Source of the DNA: Massilibacteroides vaginae
GTDB lineage: Bacteria > Bacteroidota > Bacteroidia > Bacteroidales > Tannerellaceae
Direction of reading: 5' to 3'
NCBI RefSeq assembly: GCF_900178525.1
Contig: NZ_FXDJ01000009.1
Coordinates: 1,344,910 to 1,408,909 of the forward strand
DNA length: 64,000 bases
Positions 8,763 through 17,462 of this stretch are shown one piece after another (positions within the stretch are counted from its first letter, which is position 1; each line of letters starts with the position of its first letter). The translations under genes were made by a program, and so were the position numbers. A model generated the notes under the pieces. That model had not been told where the DNA came from. It worked only from the letters and a program-made list of their open reading frames with translations, and searched no databases.

Positions 8763-9662
8763 TTAGATTTCCGGTAAACGCTGTTCTCTTTTTGTCATAC
8801 AATCCAGAACTTCTTCTTTGGTTCCTTTGAACGGACCCGAAGCTTCGATTTTTAAAGTAGACATCGCAGCTGCGAAACAGCCGGATTCTTGTATACTTTT
8901 ACCTTTCGCGCGGCAGTATAGATAGCCTGTCATGTAGGTATCACCACAACCTGTGGCATCCACAACCTCGGTTGGGCGATAAGCCGGTATGAGGGTAAAT
9001 GTATTTCCGTCATAAATTACGGATCCCATACTTCCGAGTGTGATCAATACTTCTCTTACTCCCCAGTCGTAGAGTTGCAGAGCCGCTTGCTTCACGTCGG
9101 AATGACCGGTTAGCACTTCCATTTCGTGTTCGTTGGCCTTCAGGTAAAAAATGTGCTTAAGAGCCTCCTCCTTCTCGGGCCAGTCTACTGCATAGACTTT
9201 TTTGTCTCTAACTTCACGCAGGTAACCTTGCGAATCTACGGATACTTGTCCTTTTTCCGCCAGAAAACGGATCACTTCTGTCGAGAAATCGTCTGCCAAT
9301 AAGGAGCCAAGATGAAAGATGTTGGCTTGAACGTGTTGCAGGAATTCTACCGAAAACGGATCAGCCTTTGCTAACACGCGTTGCTTGCGGTTGTCCTGAT
9401 TTTCGCCGTAAATGTTTTCAAAATAGACAGAGTTTTCACTCGGCATTACGTCTACATTAACATGCAGATTGCGTAATTCGTCAACAACAGCCATTTCCGA
9501 TTCGGCAAGCGCGGTAACTAAAGTGAAGTCGATATCCGGAAATCTCCTGATGGCGTGTGAAAAATAAAAAGATGTACCTCCCGGCATGTGTACGGTGTTG
9601 CGTGGAGTAACTATTTTATCCAGCGTAATATGGCCTACACAGCAAAGTTCATGTTTTTCCAT
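8763..9662 (-). CDS. PfkB/ribokinase-family sugar or nucleoside kinase
   Basis: A 299-residue cytoplasmic kinase of the PfkB family, which phosphorylates sugars or nucleosides with ATP. The start has CCVGHITLDKI and the sugar-binding-like segment MPGGTSFYFSHAIRRF (about 28-43). The C-terminal signature is DATGCGDTYMTG (235-246), with Asp241 as the expected catalytic base; the usual GAGD is GCGD here, a tolerated change. The substrate is not identifiable. It is transcribed alone and ends at the hairpin near 8700. A short 129-bp gap separates it from the divergent amino-acid permease. Confidence 0.85.
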   Translation of the reverse strand: MEKHELCCVGHITLDKIVTPRNTVHMPGGTSFYFSHAIRRFPDIDFTLVTALAESEMAVVDELRNLHVNVDVMPSENSVYFENIYGENQDNRKQRVLAKADPFSVEFLQHVQANIFHLGSLLADDFSTEVIRFLAEKGQVSVDSQGYLREVRDKKVYAVDWPEKEEALKHIFYLKANEHEMEVLTGHSDVKQAALQLYDWGVREVLITLGSMGSVIYDGNTFTLIPAYRPTEVVDATGCGDTYMTGYLYCRAKGKSIQESGCFAAAMSTLKIEASGPFKGTKEEVLDCMTKREQRLPEI

Positions 9663-9751
9663 TCCTTATTTTTTTATTCAAAGTATGCGAAAGTAGTAAA
9701 AAAGGGTGAACGAGTTCCATTCCAACAGAAACTAATCTCAATAAAACGTTG

Positions 9752-9759
9752 TATCTTTG
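9752..9759 (+). promoter_or_regulatory. -7 promoter element of the amino-acid permease
   Basis: TATCTTTG matches TAnnTTTG and lies 32 bp before the TTG start at 9792. No good -33 element was found. Confidence 0.5.
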
Positions 9760-9791
9760 TCGACTTACCGTTTACTATATAGAATTAAAGT

Positions 9792-11204
9792 TTGAAAGAG
9801 AAGGAATTAAAGAGAGGTTTATCAAACCGGCATATTCAATTGATCGCTCTGGGAGGAGCTATCGGAACCGGCTTGTTTTTGGGAATTGGTCCAGCTGCGG
9901 TAATAGCGGGTCCGGCGGTTATACTTGGTTATGCTTTAGCCGGGGTAATCGCTTTTTTAATTATGCGTCAATTGGGTGAGATGGTAGTAGAAGAACCGGT
10001 ATCAGGAAGCTTCAGCCATTTTGCGTATAAATATTGGGGTTCGTTTCCCGGTTTTGCATCGGGCTGGAACTATTGGATTTTATACATCTTGGTTAGCATG
10101 GCGGAACTGACAGCGATCGGAACGTATGTGCAATTTTGGTGGCCGCACATTCCGTTGTGGGTGTCCAGTTTGTTCTTTTTTGTGGTTATTAATCTGCTCA
10201 ACCTGTCTAATGTAAGGATATTCGGAGAAGCCGAATTCTGGTTTTCAATTATTAAGGTGGTTGCGATTATTGCCATGATTTTGTTTGGTGCTTATCTGTT
10301 GATTAGCGGAACGGCAGGTGAAGGCGTGAGTGTGTCAAACTTATGGAATGATGACGGCTTTTTCCCTAAAGGAGTCTTTGCCCCGGACGGTGCCGGAGGT
10401 TTTGATGGTTTATTGGCCGCATTGGCTATTATCATGTTCTCTTTTGGCGGCTTAGAACTGATCGGTATCACGGCGGCCGAAGCCGAGAATCCTGAGAAGA
10501 CAATTCCCAAAGCGACCAATCAGGTGATCTATCGTATTCTTATATTCTATGTTGGCGCGTTGGTTATCCTATTTTCCTTATCTCCCTGGCGTTCGATTAC
10601 GGAGGGAAGCAGCCCGTTTGTAGCGGTATTCAGTACATTAAAAGGGTTTGAATTTACCGTGTTAGGGCATACTTTTTTTGCCACGGATATTATTGCCCAT
10701 GTGTTGAATATTGTGGTGCTGACAGCTGCTCTTTCAGTCTATAATAGTAGTGTGTACAGCAATAGTCGTATGCTCTATGGACTTGCTATGCAGCGCAATG
10801 CTCCCCGCTTCTTACGAAAGCTAAACCGGCATCATGTGCCTGTTGCAGCAATAGGAGCATCTGCGGTATTCGCGGCAATCTGTGTGATTATTAATAAAGT
10901 AATCCCCGAAAAGGCGTTTGAGTACCTGATGTCACTTGTTGTTTCTGCCCTGATCATAAATTGGATCATGATTACTCTGACCCATTTATTCTTTCGTAGG
11001 GTAAAGAAAAAAGCCGGTGAGAAGAAAACAATGTTTCCGGCTTTGTGGTATCCGGTTGGCAATTATATTTGTCTGGTTTTCCTTGTCGGTATTTTGGCAA
11101 TCATGTGGGTTACGGGTATGGATCTTTCCGTAAAACTCATTCCTTTCTGGTTATTGCTGCTATATATTAGTTATAAGTTGATTCTGCGTAAGAGAAACAT
11201 TTGA
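9792..11204 (+). CDS. Amino-acid permease, APC superfamily
   Basis: A 470-residue permease with twelve hydrophobic segments, of the amino-acid transporter branch (AnsP/ProY/GabP-like). The hallmark is near the N-terminus: LKRGLSNRHIQLIALGGAIG, then TGLFLGIG (together about residues 5-32), followed by an acidic EMVVEEPVSGSF region and GGLELIGITAAEAENPEKTIP near residue 220. It starts at TTG: the frame has a TAA at 9786, and the first in-frame ATG lies inside the second membrane segment, so the non-ATG start is forced by the sequence. The amino acid carried is not identifiable. Confidence 0.88.
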   Translation: MKEKELKRGLSNRHIQLIALGGAIGTGLFLGIGPAAVIAGPAVILGYALAGVIAFLIMRQLGEMVVEEPVSGSFSHFAYKYWGSFPGFASGWNYWILYILVSMAELTAIGTYVQFWWPHIPLWVSSLFFFVVINLLNLSNVRIFGEAEFWFSIIKVVAIIAMILFGAYLLISGTAGEGVSVSNLWNDDGFFPKGVFAPDGAGGFDGLLAALAIIMFSFGGLELIGITAAEAENPEKTIPKATNQVIYRILIFYVGALVILFSLSPWRSITEGSSPFVAVFSTLKGFEFTVLGHTFFATDIIAHVLNIVVLTAALSVYNSSVYSNSRMLYGLAMQRNAPRFLRKLNRHHVPVAAIGASAVFAAICVIINKVIPEKAFEYLMSLVVSALIINWIMITLTHLFFRRVKKKAGEKKTMFPALWYPVGNYICLVFLVGILAIMWVTGMDLSVKLIPFWLLLLYISYKLILRKRNI

Positions 11205-11212
11205 TTTATCAC

Positions 11213-11220
11213 TACCTTTG
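11213..11220 (+). promoter_or_regulatory. Possible -7 element directly before the FecCD-type permease gene
   Basis: TACCTTTG fits TAnnTTTG and ends only 6 bp before the ATG at 11227. If used, the mRNA would be leaderless or nearly so. A TTTG lies only 9 bp upstream, too close for a normal -33 element, so this is uncertain. Confidence 0.35.
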
Positions 11221-11226
11221 CAAGCA

Positions 11227-12267
11227 ATGGTATTTACCCGGAATAAAAGCTACGTATATGTATTGCTAACCGCGCTACTTGTTGTGCTGTTCGTAATTAG
11301 TCTGGTGTATGGCTCAGTTTCGATACCCTTGGGTGAAGTGTGGAATATACTGACCGGACAAGATGCCGAACGCGCGGCCTGGGGGCATATTTTGTTACAA
11401 TCACGCCTTCCTCAATCGTGCACAGCTATTCTTGCCGGAGCTGCGTTGGCCGGGAGCGGACTCCTGCTGCAAACGCTCTTTAAGAATCCTTTGGCGGGGC
11501 CTTCCATATTAGGTATTACAGACGGAGCTAACTTAGGTGTAGCAGCAGTTATGCTTTATTTTGGCGGATCTTTCGGACAAATGACCGGTTTGGCGATAAA
11601 CGCTTACCTGACGATTGTTCTTGCTGCATTTGTTGGTGCCAGTGCCGTGCTGGGAGTAATCATCTTTTTTTCCACGAAAGTCAAGAGCAATGTGATCTTA
11701 CTTATTATCGGTATTATGGTCGGCTATTTGGTATCCTCGGTGATCTCCATACTGAACTATTACGCTTCGGCAGACAAGGTGCATGCTTTCGTAATGTGGG
11801 GGTTAGGAAACTTTTCGGGAGTTTCCCGTGAACAATTACCTTACTTTGCACTCTTCTCACTTAGCGGATTGTTTATTGCCCTTTTATTGATAAAGCCATT
11901 GAATGCCCTTTTGCTGGGTGAAATGTATGCAGCGAATTTAGGTGTCAAAATTAAGCGTACCCGCTTTCTTATATTGTTTTGTACAGGTCTGCTTGCAGCT
12001 TCTGTAACTGCTTTTTGTGGGCCGATATCGTTTATAGGTTTAGCGGTTCCTCATATCGCCCGACTGATGTTGGGTTCTTCTAATCATAATTCTCTTTTGC
12101 CTGTTACGTTGATTGCCGGATCATGTGTCGCTTTATTATGTACCATATTGATGGTTGTTCCGGGAAGTAACACAATCCTTCCTCTCAATGCGGTAACTCC
12201 ATTGCTCGGAGCTCCGGTTATCATTTATGTATTGTTAAACCGGAAATCTATACAATACTTTAACTGA
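11227..12267 (+). CDS. Iron-type ABC transporter permease, FecCD family
   Basis: A 346-residue inner-membrane permease of the FecCD/BtuC family, which imports siderophore iron, heme or cobalamin. About ten hydrophobic segments are visible. Family motifs include SRLPQSCTAILAGAALAGSG (about 59-78), KNPLAGPSILGITDGANLG and the C-terminal FCGPISFIGLAVPHIARL, which contains the ATPase-coupling helix. The ATG at 11227 is preferred over a TTG at 11218. It overlaps the ATPase gene by one base, so the two are translationally coupled. No periplasmic binding protein gene is adjacent, which such importers need. Confidence 0.9.
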   Translation: MVFTRNKSYVYVLLTALLVVLFVISLVYGSVSIPLGEVWNILTGQDAERAAWGHILLQSRLPQSCTAILAGAALAGSGLLLQTLFKNPLAGPSILGITDGANLGVAAVMLYFGGSFGQMTGLAINAYLTIVLAAFVGASAVLGVIIFFSTKVKSNVILLIIGIMVGYLVSSVISILNYYASADKVHAFVMWGLGNFSGVSREQLPYFALFSLSGLFIALLLIKPLNALLLGEMYAANLGVKIKRTRFLILFCTGLLAASVTAFCGPISFIGLAVPHIARLMLGSSNHNSLLPVTLIAGSCVALLCTILMVVPGSNTILPLNAVTPLLGAPVIIYVLLNRKSIQYFN

Positions 12268-13283
12268 TGTTCGAGACAAGACAAGCCGTAATAGAAACGA
12301 AGGAATTGGGTATAGGCTATACCCTGAAAGGAGGAAAGCAAAAACTTGTACATGGAGGATTAAATCTTCGTCTATATGCAGGTGAAGTAACTTGTCTGCT
12401 TGGTCTGAACGGGGCAGGGAAATCTACTTTATTACGTACACTTTGTGGCTTCCAAAAGGCTCTTGCCGGAGAGATTTATTTACAGGGAAAACGGCTTGAT
12501 CTATTTTCATCTTTAGATTTTTCGTTGGCGGTTGGAGTTGTTTTAACAGAAAAAACAAATGCCGGAGGAATTACAGCTTATGAATTAGTCTCCTTTGGAA
12601 GACATCCATACACAGGCTTCTTCGGCCGTTTGCGGGAAGAAGACCACCGCGTGATACAAGAAGCACTGGAGTCTGCCGGTATTGCACATAAAGCACATAA
12701 CCGGGTAGCCGAACTCAGTGATGGTGAAAAACAAAAGGTAATGATCGCTAAAGCACTGGCGCAGCAATGTCCTATCATTCTATTAGATGAGCCTACCGCT
12801 TTCCTCGATGTGACAAGCCGGATAGAGACGATGGTCTTGCTTCGTAAATTGGCGGTTGAGCAAAATAAAGCAATACTTCTATCCACACATGATATGGATA
12901 TGGCTATACAGATGGGAGATTGTTTCTGGTTATTAGATAAAGAACGATCTGTAAAATGCGGTATTCCGGAAGATCTGATATTAAACGGTACTTTCGGTTC
13001 TTTCTTTGAAAAAGACGGAATTCTGTTTGATCCGACAACCGGAAAATTAAATGTGGAAGTACCGACCGACTGTATTGGTGTAGAAGGCGATTTCATCACT
13101 TCGTACTGGGTTGGAAATGCTTTGCTCAGAAACGGTTATCGTCCGGCTGATGTGCATAAAGACCGTATACATGTAGTCTGTAACTCTCCTGCCGATCTAC
13201 GAATAAATTACCCGTCAGGACAAGAGGAAACAGCAAAAACTGTATTTGAAGTAATACAGTTAATCAAAACAAAGGATAAATAA
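12267..13283 (+). CDS. Iron-type ABC transporter ATP-binding protein (FecE-like) with a C-terminal extension
   Basis: A 338-residue ATPase. Walker A is GLNGAGKS (46-53), the ABC signature is the LSDGEKQKVM segment (about 150), Walker B is IILLDEPTAFLD (about 170) and the switch His follows in LSTHDMDMA. FecE proteins are usually about 255 residues; this one carries about 80 extra residues that read SYWVGNALLRNGYRP and end near KTVFEVIQLIKTKDK. I do not recognise that tail, which might be regulatory. The gene starts on the last base of the permease stop codon, and the MATE gene follows after 1 bp, suggesting a three-gene operon. Confidence 0.9.
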   Translation: MFETRQAVIETKELGIGYTLKGGKQKLVHGGLNLRLYAGEVTCLLGLNGAGKSTLLRTLCGFQKALAGEIYLQGKRLDLFSSLDFSLAVGVVLTEKTNAGGITAYELVSFGRHPYTGFFGRLREEDHRVIQEALESAGIAHKAHNRVAELSDGEKQKVMIAKALAQQCPIILLDEPTAFLDVTSRIETMVLLRKLAVEQNKAILLSTHDMDMAIQMGDCFWLLDKERSVKCGIPEDLILNGTFGSFFEKDGILFDPTTGKLNVEVPTDCIGVEGDFITSYWVGNALLRNGYRPADVHKDRIHVVCNSPADLRINYPSGQEETAKTVFEVIQLIKTKDK

Positions 13284-13284
13284 A

Positions 13285-14619
13285 ATGAACGAAATTACTT
13301 ATAAATTACAAAATCAAAAAATTGCGCCTTTACTCATGAGCTATGCCATTCCGGCAGTGATCGGGACGATGGTAAATGCGCTTTACCATATTATAAACCG
13401 TATTTTTATCGGACAGGCGGTAGGAGCGTTGGCTATTTCCGGATTAACACTTACTTTTCCGATTCTGATGTTTCTACAAGCATTCGGTATGCTTATCGGA
13501 GCAGGTTCTGCTACACGTGTTTCCATTTTTCTGGGAAGAAAAGAAAATAGCAGGGCAGAAAATGTACTTGGGAATGCTTTTACCCTTACGTTTATTCTGT
13601 CATTCCTTACCATCATTCCGAGTATGCTTTTTATGGAAGAGTTGCTTGTGCTGTTCGGAGGAAGCGAACAAACAATTCCCTATGCTAAAGATTATTTGTA
13701 TATCTCCATACCCGGTAATCTTTTGGCGGCATTGAGCTTTGGATTTAACGCGATAATGCGTGCATCGGGCTATCCCCGTAAGGCGATGACTTATATGGTA
13801 CTGGGCGGTGTGTTGAATGTTGTGTTAGACTGGCTTTTCATCTTTGTGTTTGATTGGGGCGTTAAGGGAGCTGCCTGGGCAACTATTTTTTCAATGAGTG
13901 TTACTTCAATTCTTGTGCTGAGGCATTTTTATGGGAATGAGAGTATTATCCGGTTTAAGAAAATATATTACAAGCCTAACCGTCAGATTATGTTAAGCAT
14001 CTTTACTATCGGCATGTCTCCTTTTGCGATGCAGTTGGCGGGTAGTTTGGTGAATGTGATCATGAATCAATCGTTGAAAGAACACGGTGGAGACTTGGCC
14101 ATCGGCGCAAACGGGATAATCAGCAGTATCGGGTTGTTACTGGTGATGCTGATTATGGGTATTACACAAGGTATGCAGCCGATAGTCGGCTTTAATTATG
14201 GAGCCGGCAATCAGGCAAGAGTAAAAGAAACATTCCGCTTTGTAATTATCGCCGCTACAATAATAACCTCTATAGGGGCATCTTGTAGTCTCTTATTCCC
14301 CGAATGGATTGCGCGTGCGTTTACTATTGATGCCGAGCTGATTAATATCTCCGCTAATGGATTGCGAATAAGTTTGTCGGTATTCTTTGTTGTGGGTTCG
14401 CAGATTGTGATCAGCCAATTTTTCCAGAGCATTGGTGTTGCTTGGAAAGCAATGTTCCTCAGCCTTAGCCGGCAATGCCTTTATCTCATTCCGGCGATAT
14501 TAATTCTTCCGAAGTTCTATGGTTTGAACGGGGTTTGGATGGCTTCTCCGTTTTCGGATGTCTTAGCGGCTGTGTCCGCCTGGTTGTTTCTTTGGCATCA
14601 TCTGAAGACACAACGGTAA
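13285..14619 (+). CDS. MATE family efflux transporter
   Basis: A 444-residue multidrug and toxin extrusion type protein with twelve hydrophobic segments in two similar halves. It starts YKLQNQKIAPLLMSYAIPAV and has PILMFLQAFGMLIGAGSATR in the first half and the family-typical GITQGMQPIVGFNYGAGN near residue 290. MATE proteins export drugs or metabolites using Na+ or H+ gradients; the substrate here is unknown. The ATG lies directly behind the ABC ATPase stop, so it probably belongs to that transcript, though a role in iron handling is not shown. Confidence 0.9.
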   Translation: MNEITYKLQNQKIAPLLMSYAIPAVIGTMVNALYHIINRIFIGQAVGALAISGLTLTFPILMFLQAFGMLIGAGSATRVSIFLGRKENSRAENVLGNAFTLTFILSFLTIIPSMLFMEELLVLFGGSEQTIPYAKDYLYISIPGNLLAALSFGFNAIMRASGYPRKAMTYMVLGGVLNVVLDWLFIFVFDWGVKGAAWATIFSMSVTSILVLRHFYGNESIIRFKKIYYKPNRQIMLSIFTIGMSPFAMQLAGSLVNVIMNQSLKEHGGDLAIGANGIISSIGLLLVMLIMGITQGMQPIVGFNYGAGNQARVKETFRFVIIAATIITSIGASCSLLFPEWIARAFTIDAELINISANGLRISLSVFFVVGSQIVISQFFQSIGVAWKAMFLSLSRQCLYLIPAILILPKFYGLNGVWMASPFSDVLAAVSAWLFLWHHLKTQR

Positions 14620-14750
14620 CCAAGAAAATCTGTCCTCTCAAGAAGAATAAATTGCATAATCATGTGATTTAATTCCGCCTGACTGTAACCTAAGCTATTT
14701 TACAGCGTCCAATAAGCAAACAGACAATTAAACAATTAAAATTTACAGCT

Positions 14751-15167
14751 ATGATGGATTTTATTAGTGTTCCGCTTACTTGCGCAATTGTATTTGCGGC
14801 TATTTATGGAGTTTTTGAACTATTTGTTCGCAGAAAAGAACGGCTTGCGATTATTGAAAAACTAAGTGAAAAGATCGATACCAGTGCGATAGAAGGGAAA
14901 ATTCGTTTCCCGGGTTTTGTAAATAATATTTCATTTAGCGCGTTAAAGGCCGGAGCCTTATTGGCCGGAGTAGGTCTTGGACTATTGGTTGGTTTCTTTA
15001 TCAACTTAGGGATGTTGCAAAGTGACGCTTATGTAAATGAACATTGGTTTCGCCATGATATGGCGGGCGTTGCTTACGGAGCTTCTGTGCTGTTGTTTGG
15101 TGGTATTGGATTGATTATTGCTTTTGTGCTTGAAATGAAAATCACCAAAAAACAAGCAAAAGAATAG
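14751..15167 (+). CDS. Small membrane protein, DUF6249-like
   Basis: A 138-residue protein with three hydrophobic segments (about 5-22, 63-83 and 108-128) and a charged cytoplasmic-looking stretch between the first two (RRKERLAIIEKLSEKIDTS). This layout fits the DUF6249 group of Bacteroidota membrane proteins, often found near sigma-factor genes; none is next to it here. The function is unknown. It lies alone between the MATE gene and a convergent hairpin terminator. Confidence 0.65.
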   Translation: MMDFISVPLTCAIVFAAIYGVFELFVRRKERLAIIEKLSEKIDTSAIEGKIRFPGFVNNISFSALKAGALLAGVGLGLLVGFFINLGMLQSDAYVNEHWFRHDMAGVAYGASVLLFGGIGLIIAFVLEMKITKKQAKE

Positions 15168-15189
15168 TTTTTTATTTTCAGTTTTGCAG

Positions 15190-15244
15190 ACCCTTTCTGC
15201 TTGTTTTCGGAGATTGCATAAGATTCGGAACAAGAAGAAAGGGT
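15190..15244. terminator. Bidirectional terminator between convergent genes
   Basis: A 16-bp inverted repeat with one mismatch, ACCCTTTCTGCTTGTT (15190-15205) and AACAAGAAGAAAGGGT (15229-15244), forms a long stem between the small membrane protein and the LolE-like gene. T-rich sequence follows on the right (GTTTATT). Confidence 0.65.
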
Positions 15245-15248
15245 TTGT

Positions 15249-16472
15249 TTATTCTATCCACCTTTTGCCTAAATGATTGACCGAATACCATGCCGCAAGA
15301 AAACCGATCGAGAGCACAGTCACAAAAACGATCACAACATCCCGGAATAACACTAAAACAGGATAAGCGTCAATGATAAACGCTCCTGAGCCTCCTCCAA
15401 ACGTGATAAATCCAAACTTCTGCTGTAAAAGACAAAGCGTAACGCCGATCAGCAAACCAACCACGCCACCTACACCGGAGATCATCCAACCCTCAAACAG
15501 AAAGATTCGCCGAATCAGCTTGGTGTCTGCTCCCAGATTACGTAATGTGCGAACATCGTTCTTCTTTTCGATCATTAGCATCGATAAAGAGCCAACCACA
15601 TTAAACAAGGCGATGATCAGAATAAAACATAAAATAAGGAAAATCATCCACTTTTCGATAGACATCATTTTGAATGAAGCCGCCTGCTGTTCCTCCCTGT
15701 CCTGAACCAGAAAACCATCACCCATAATACGACTGATCTCGGCTTTTGCATGACCAAAATCAACGCGATCATTCAATTTAATTTCCAGAGCCGAAACTTC
15801 ATCATCGTAATGAAACAGCGAACGGGCAAGATCAAGTGAAATGATCATGTAATTGTCGTCGTAAACTTGTTGATTGATGCTGAATATCGCGCCGGTATAA
15901 GCATAGCCGATATTGAAAGAAGAGGCAGGGTTTGACATGTTGACCTTTTCGTCTCGTTTGGGAACGTAGATTTCCAAAGGGGCAACAAAGCCGGGCTTAA
16001 GACCAAGGAAGTAAGCAAGTCCAATTCCGGGTGTAGCGTAATCCACAACATCCTCCTTTAGCTTGAACACCCCGTCGATCAGTGTTTTTTCAATATTGAT
16101 CTGTTTCGTGTAGTTCTGGTCCACACCTTTTAGCACCCCTACCATTTGTCGCTCGCCATACCTGATCAGCGCGTTCTCCTGTAACACATGGCTAACTACT
16201 GATACCTCCGGGAGGGCATTCAGTCGATCTATCGTTTGAGAAGAAGGAATAAATACTTTTCCGGTTTTTGGGATGATTTTCAGTTGAGGATCAAAATCGC
16301 TGAAAAGAGAAGCGATCAGGCTGCTGAATCCATTCATAACCGATAAAACACAAACAAGTGCTATCGTAACAACCATCACACCACAGACCGATACCATTGA
16401 GATGATATTAATGGCGTTGTGTGATTTTTTTGAGATTAAATAACGCCGTGCGATATGAAAAGGAAGATTCAA
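15249..16472 (-). CDS. LolC/LolE-like FtsX-family permease
   Basis: A 407-residue inner-membrane protein with one N-terminal and three C-terminal membrane segments around a large periplasmic domain (about 45-270), the MacB/LolE layout. It starts PFHIARRYLISKKSHNAINI, a motif typical of the LolC/E branch, and has IALFNVVGSLSMLMIEKKND in the first C-terminal segment. Such proteins pull lipoproteins from the inner membrane for transfer outward; the ATPase (LolD) is not adjacent. It is the last gene of the operon pyk, O-methyltransferase, rbfA, this gene, with a 13-bp gap to rbfA. Confidence 0.85.
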   Translation of the reverse strand: MNLPFHIARRYLISKKSHNAINIISMVSVCGVMVVTIALVCVLSVMNGFSSLIASLFSDFDPQLKIIPKTGKVFIPSSQTIDRLNALPEVSVVSHVLQENALIRYGERQMVGVLKGVDQNYTKQINIEKTLIDGVFKLKEDVVDYATPGIGLAYFLGLKPGFVAPLEIYVPKRDEKVNMSNPASSFNIGYAYTGAIFSINQQVYDDNYMIISLDLARSLFHYDDEVSALEIKLNDRVDFGHAKAEISRIMGDGFLVQDREEQQAASFKMMSIEKWMIFLILCFILIIALFNVVGSLSMLMIEKKNDVRTLRNLGADTKLIRRIFLFEGWMISGVGGVVGLLIGVTLCLLQQKFGFITFGGGSGAFIIDAYPVLVLFRDVVIVFVTVLSIGFLAAWYSVNHLGKRWIE

Positions 16473-16485
16473 GGGCTTAAATCTG

Positions 16486-16818
16486 TTATTTAAGGAGATT
16501 GTCTATTTTCTCGATATAATCAAGCGAATCGTCGATGAAAAACGATAATTCGGGAATTTTACGTAGCTGCATACGAACACGTTGGCCTAAATCGTAGCGT
16601 ACAGCTTTCGTGTTCGCGCGTATTGCCTCCAGCAGTTCCGGGCCTTTTGCCGAAGGGAAGATACTGAGGTAAGCGCGGGCAATACTAAGATCAGGACTTA
16701 CACGTACCGCGCTGACAGATATCAGCGTTCCCGGCATGCCTTGCGTTTGTTTTTGGAATATATCGCCTAATTCTTTCTGTATCAGTCTTTCTATTTTACT
16801 TAATCTTGTACTTTCCAT
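16486..16818 (-). CDS. rbfA: Ribosome-binding factor A
   Basis: A 110-residue KH-fold protein needed for maturation of the 30S subunit and 16S 5' end. The sequence starts TRLSKIERLIQKELGDIFQK and holds VSAVRVSPDLSIARAYLSIF, the conserved RbfA core, then AVRYDLGQRVRMQLRKIPEL and FFIDDSLDYIEKIDNLL. Length matches the family. It lies 8 bp after the O-methyltransferase gene and 13 bp before the LolE-like gene in one operon. Its pairing with a LolE-like gene recurs in Bacteroidales. Confidence 0.93.
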   Translation of the reverse strand: MESTRLSKIERLIQKELGDIFQKQTQGMPGTLISVSAVRVSPDLSIARAYLSIFPSAKGPELLEAIRANTKAVRYDLGQRVRMQLRKIPELSFFIDDSLDYIEKIDNLLK

Positions 16819-16826
16819 ACTCTTTT

Positions 16827-17462
16827 TTATTTTATTCGGATCATTGTCAGCCCGTCACGAAGCGGAAGGATCACCTTTTCCACTCTCGGGTCGTTTTTGA
16901 TCTTGTCGTTAAACTCCAGAATGCCGATTGTTTGTTTGTCGGATACAGCCGGCTTTTCCAAAACCTTACCGTCCCATAATGTATTGTCTGCTAATATAAG
17001 TCCGCCTTTACGAACTTTGGGAAACACAAGATCGTAATAATCCGAATATAAACGCTTGTCGGCGTCAATAAAAATCAGATCGAATGTTTCATCCAGCGTT
17101 GGGATTATTTCCATCGCGTCACCAAAGTGCACTTTTACTTTTTCCTTATCAGGAGAACGAGACAGATACTTCTGTATGAAGTCCTCCATCTCGTCGTTAA
17201 TTTCTATCGTGTGAATCAATCCGTTGTCCGGCAAACCCTCGGCCATGCACAAGGTGGCATAGCCGGTGTAAGTGCCTATTTCAAGGATGCGCCGGGGAGC
17301 TAACATGCGGCAGAACATTTTTAATATCCTTCCCTGAAGATGTCCGGAAAGCATCCTTGGGCGTAAAAGATTTACGTTGGCGTCACGACAAAGCGTTGAA
17401 AGCAATTCGCCTTCCTCATCGATGTGTGCTAGAATATAATCTTCTACCGCCTCCTGATTCAT
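16827..17462 (-). CDS. O-methyltransferase (class I SAM-dependent, COMT-like)
   Basis: A 211-residue SAM-dependent methyltransferase of the catechol-type family. Motif I is ILEIGTYTGYATLCMAEGLP (about 60-79), followed by HTIEINDEM, then DLIFIDADKRLYSDYYDLVF (about 130-149, with metal-binding Asp residues) and GGLILADNTLWDGKV. The natural substrate is unknown; many relatives methylate catechol-type compounds or tRNA wobble uridines (TrmR-like). Its ATG overlaps the pyk stop by one base (TAATG), showing translational coupling. Confidence 0.87.
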   Translation of the reverse strand: MNQEAVEDYILAHIDEEGELLSTLCRDANVNLLRPRMLSGHLQGRILKMFCRMLAPRRILEIGTYTGYATLCMAEGLPDNGLIHTIEINDEMEDFIQKYLSRSPDKEKVKVHFGDAMEIIPTLDETFDLIFIDADKRLYSDYYDLVFPKVRKGGLILADNTLWDGKVLEKPAVSDKQTIGILEFNDKIKNDPRVEKVILPLRDGLTMIRIK

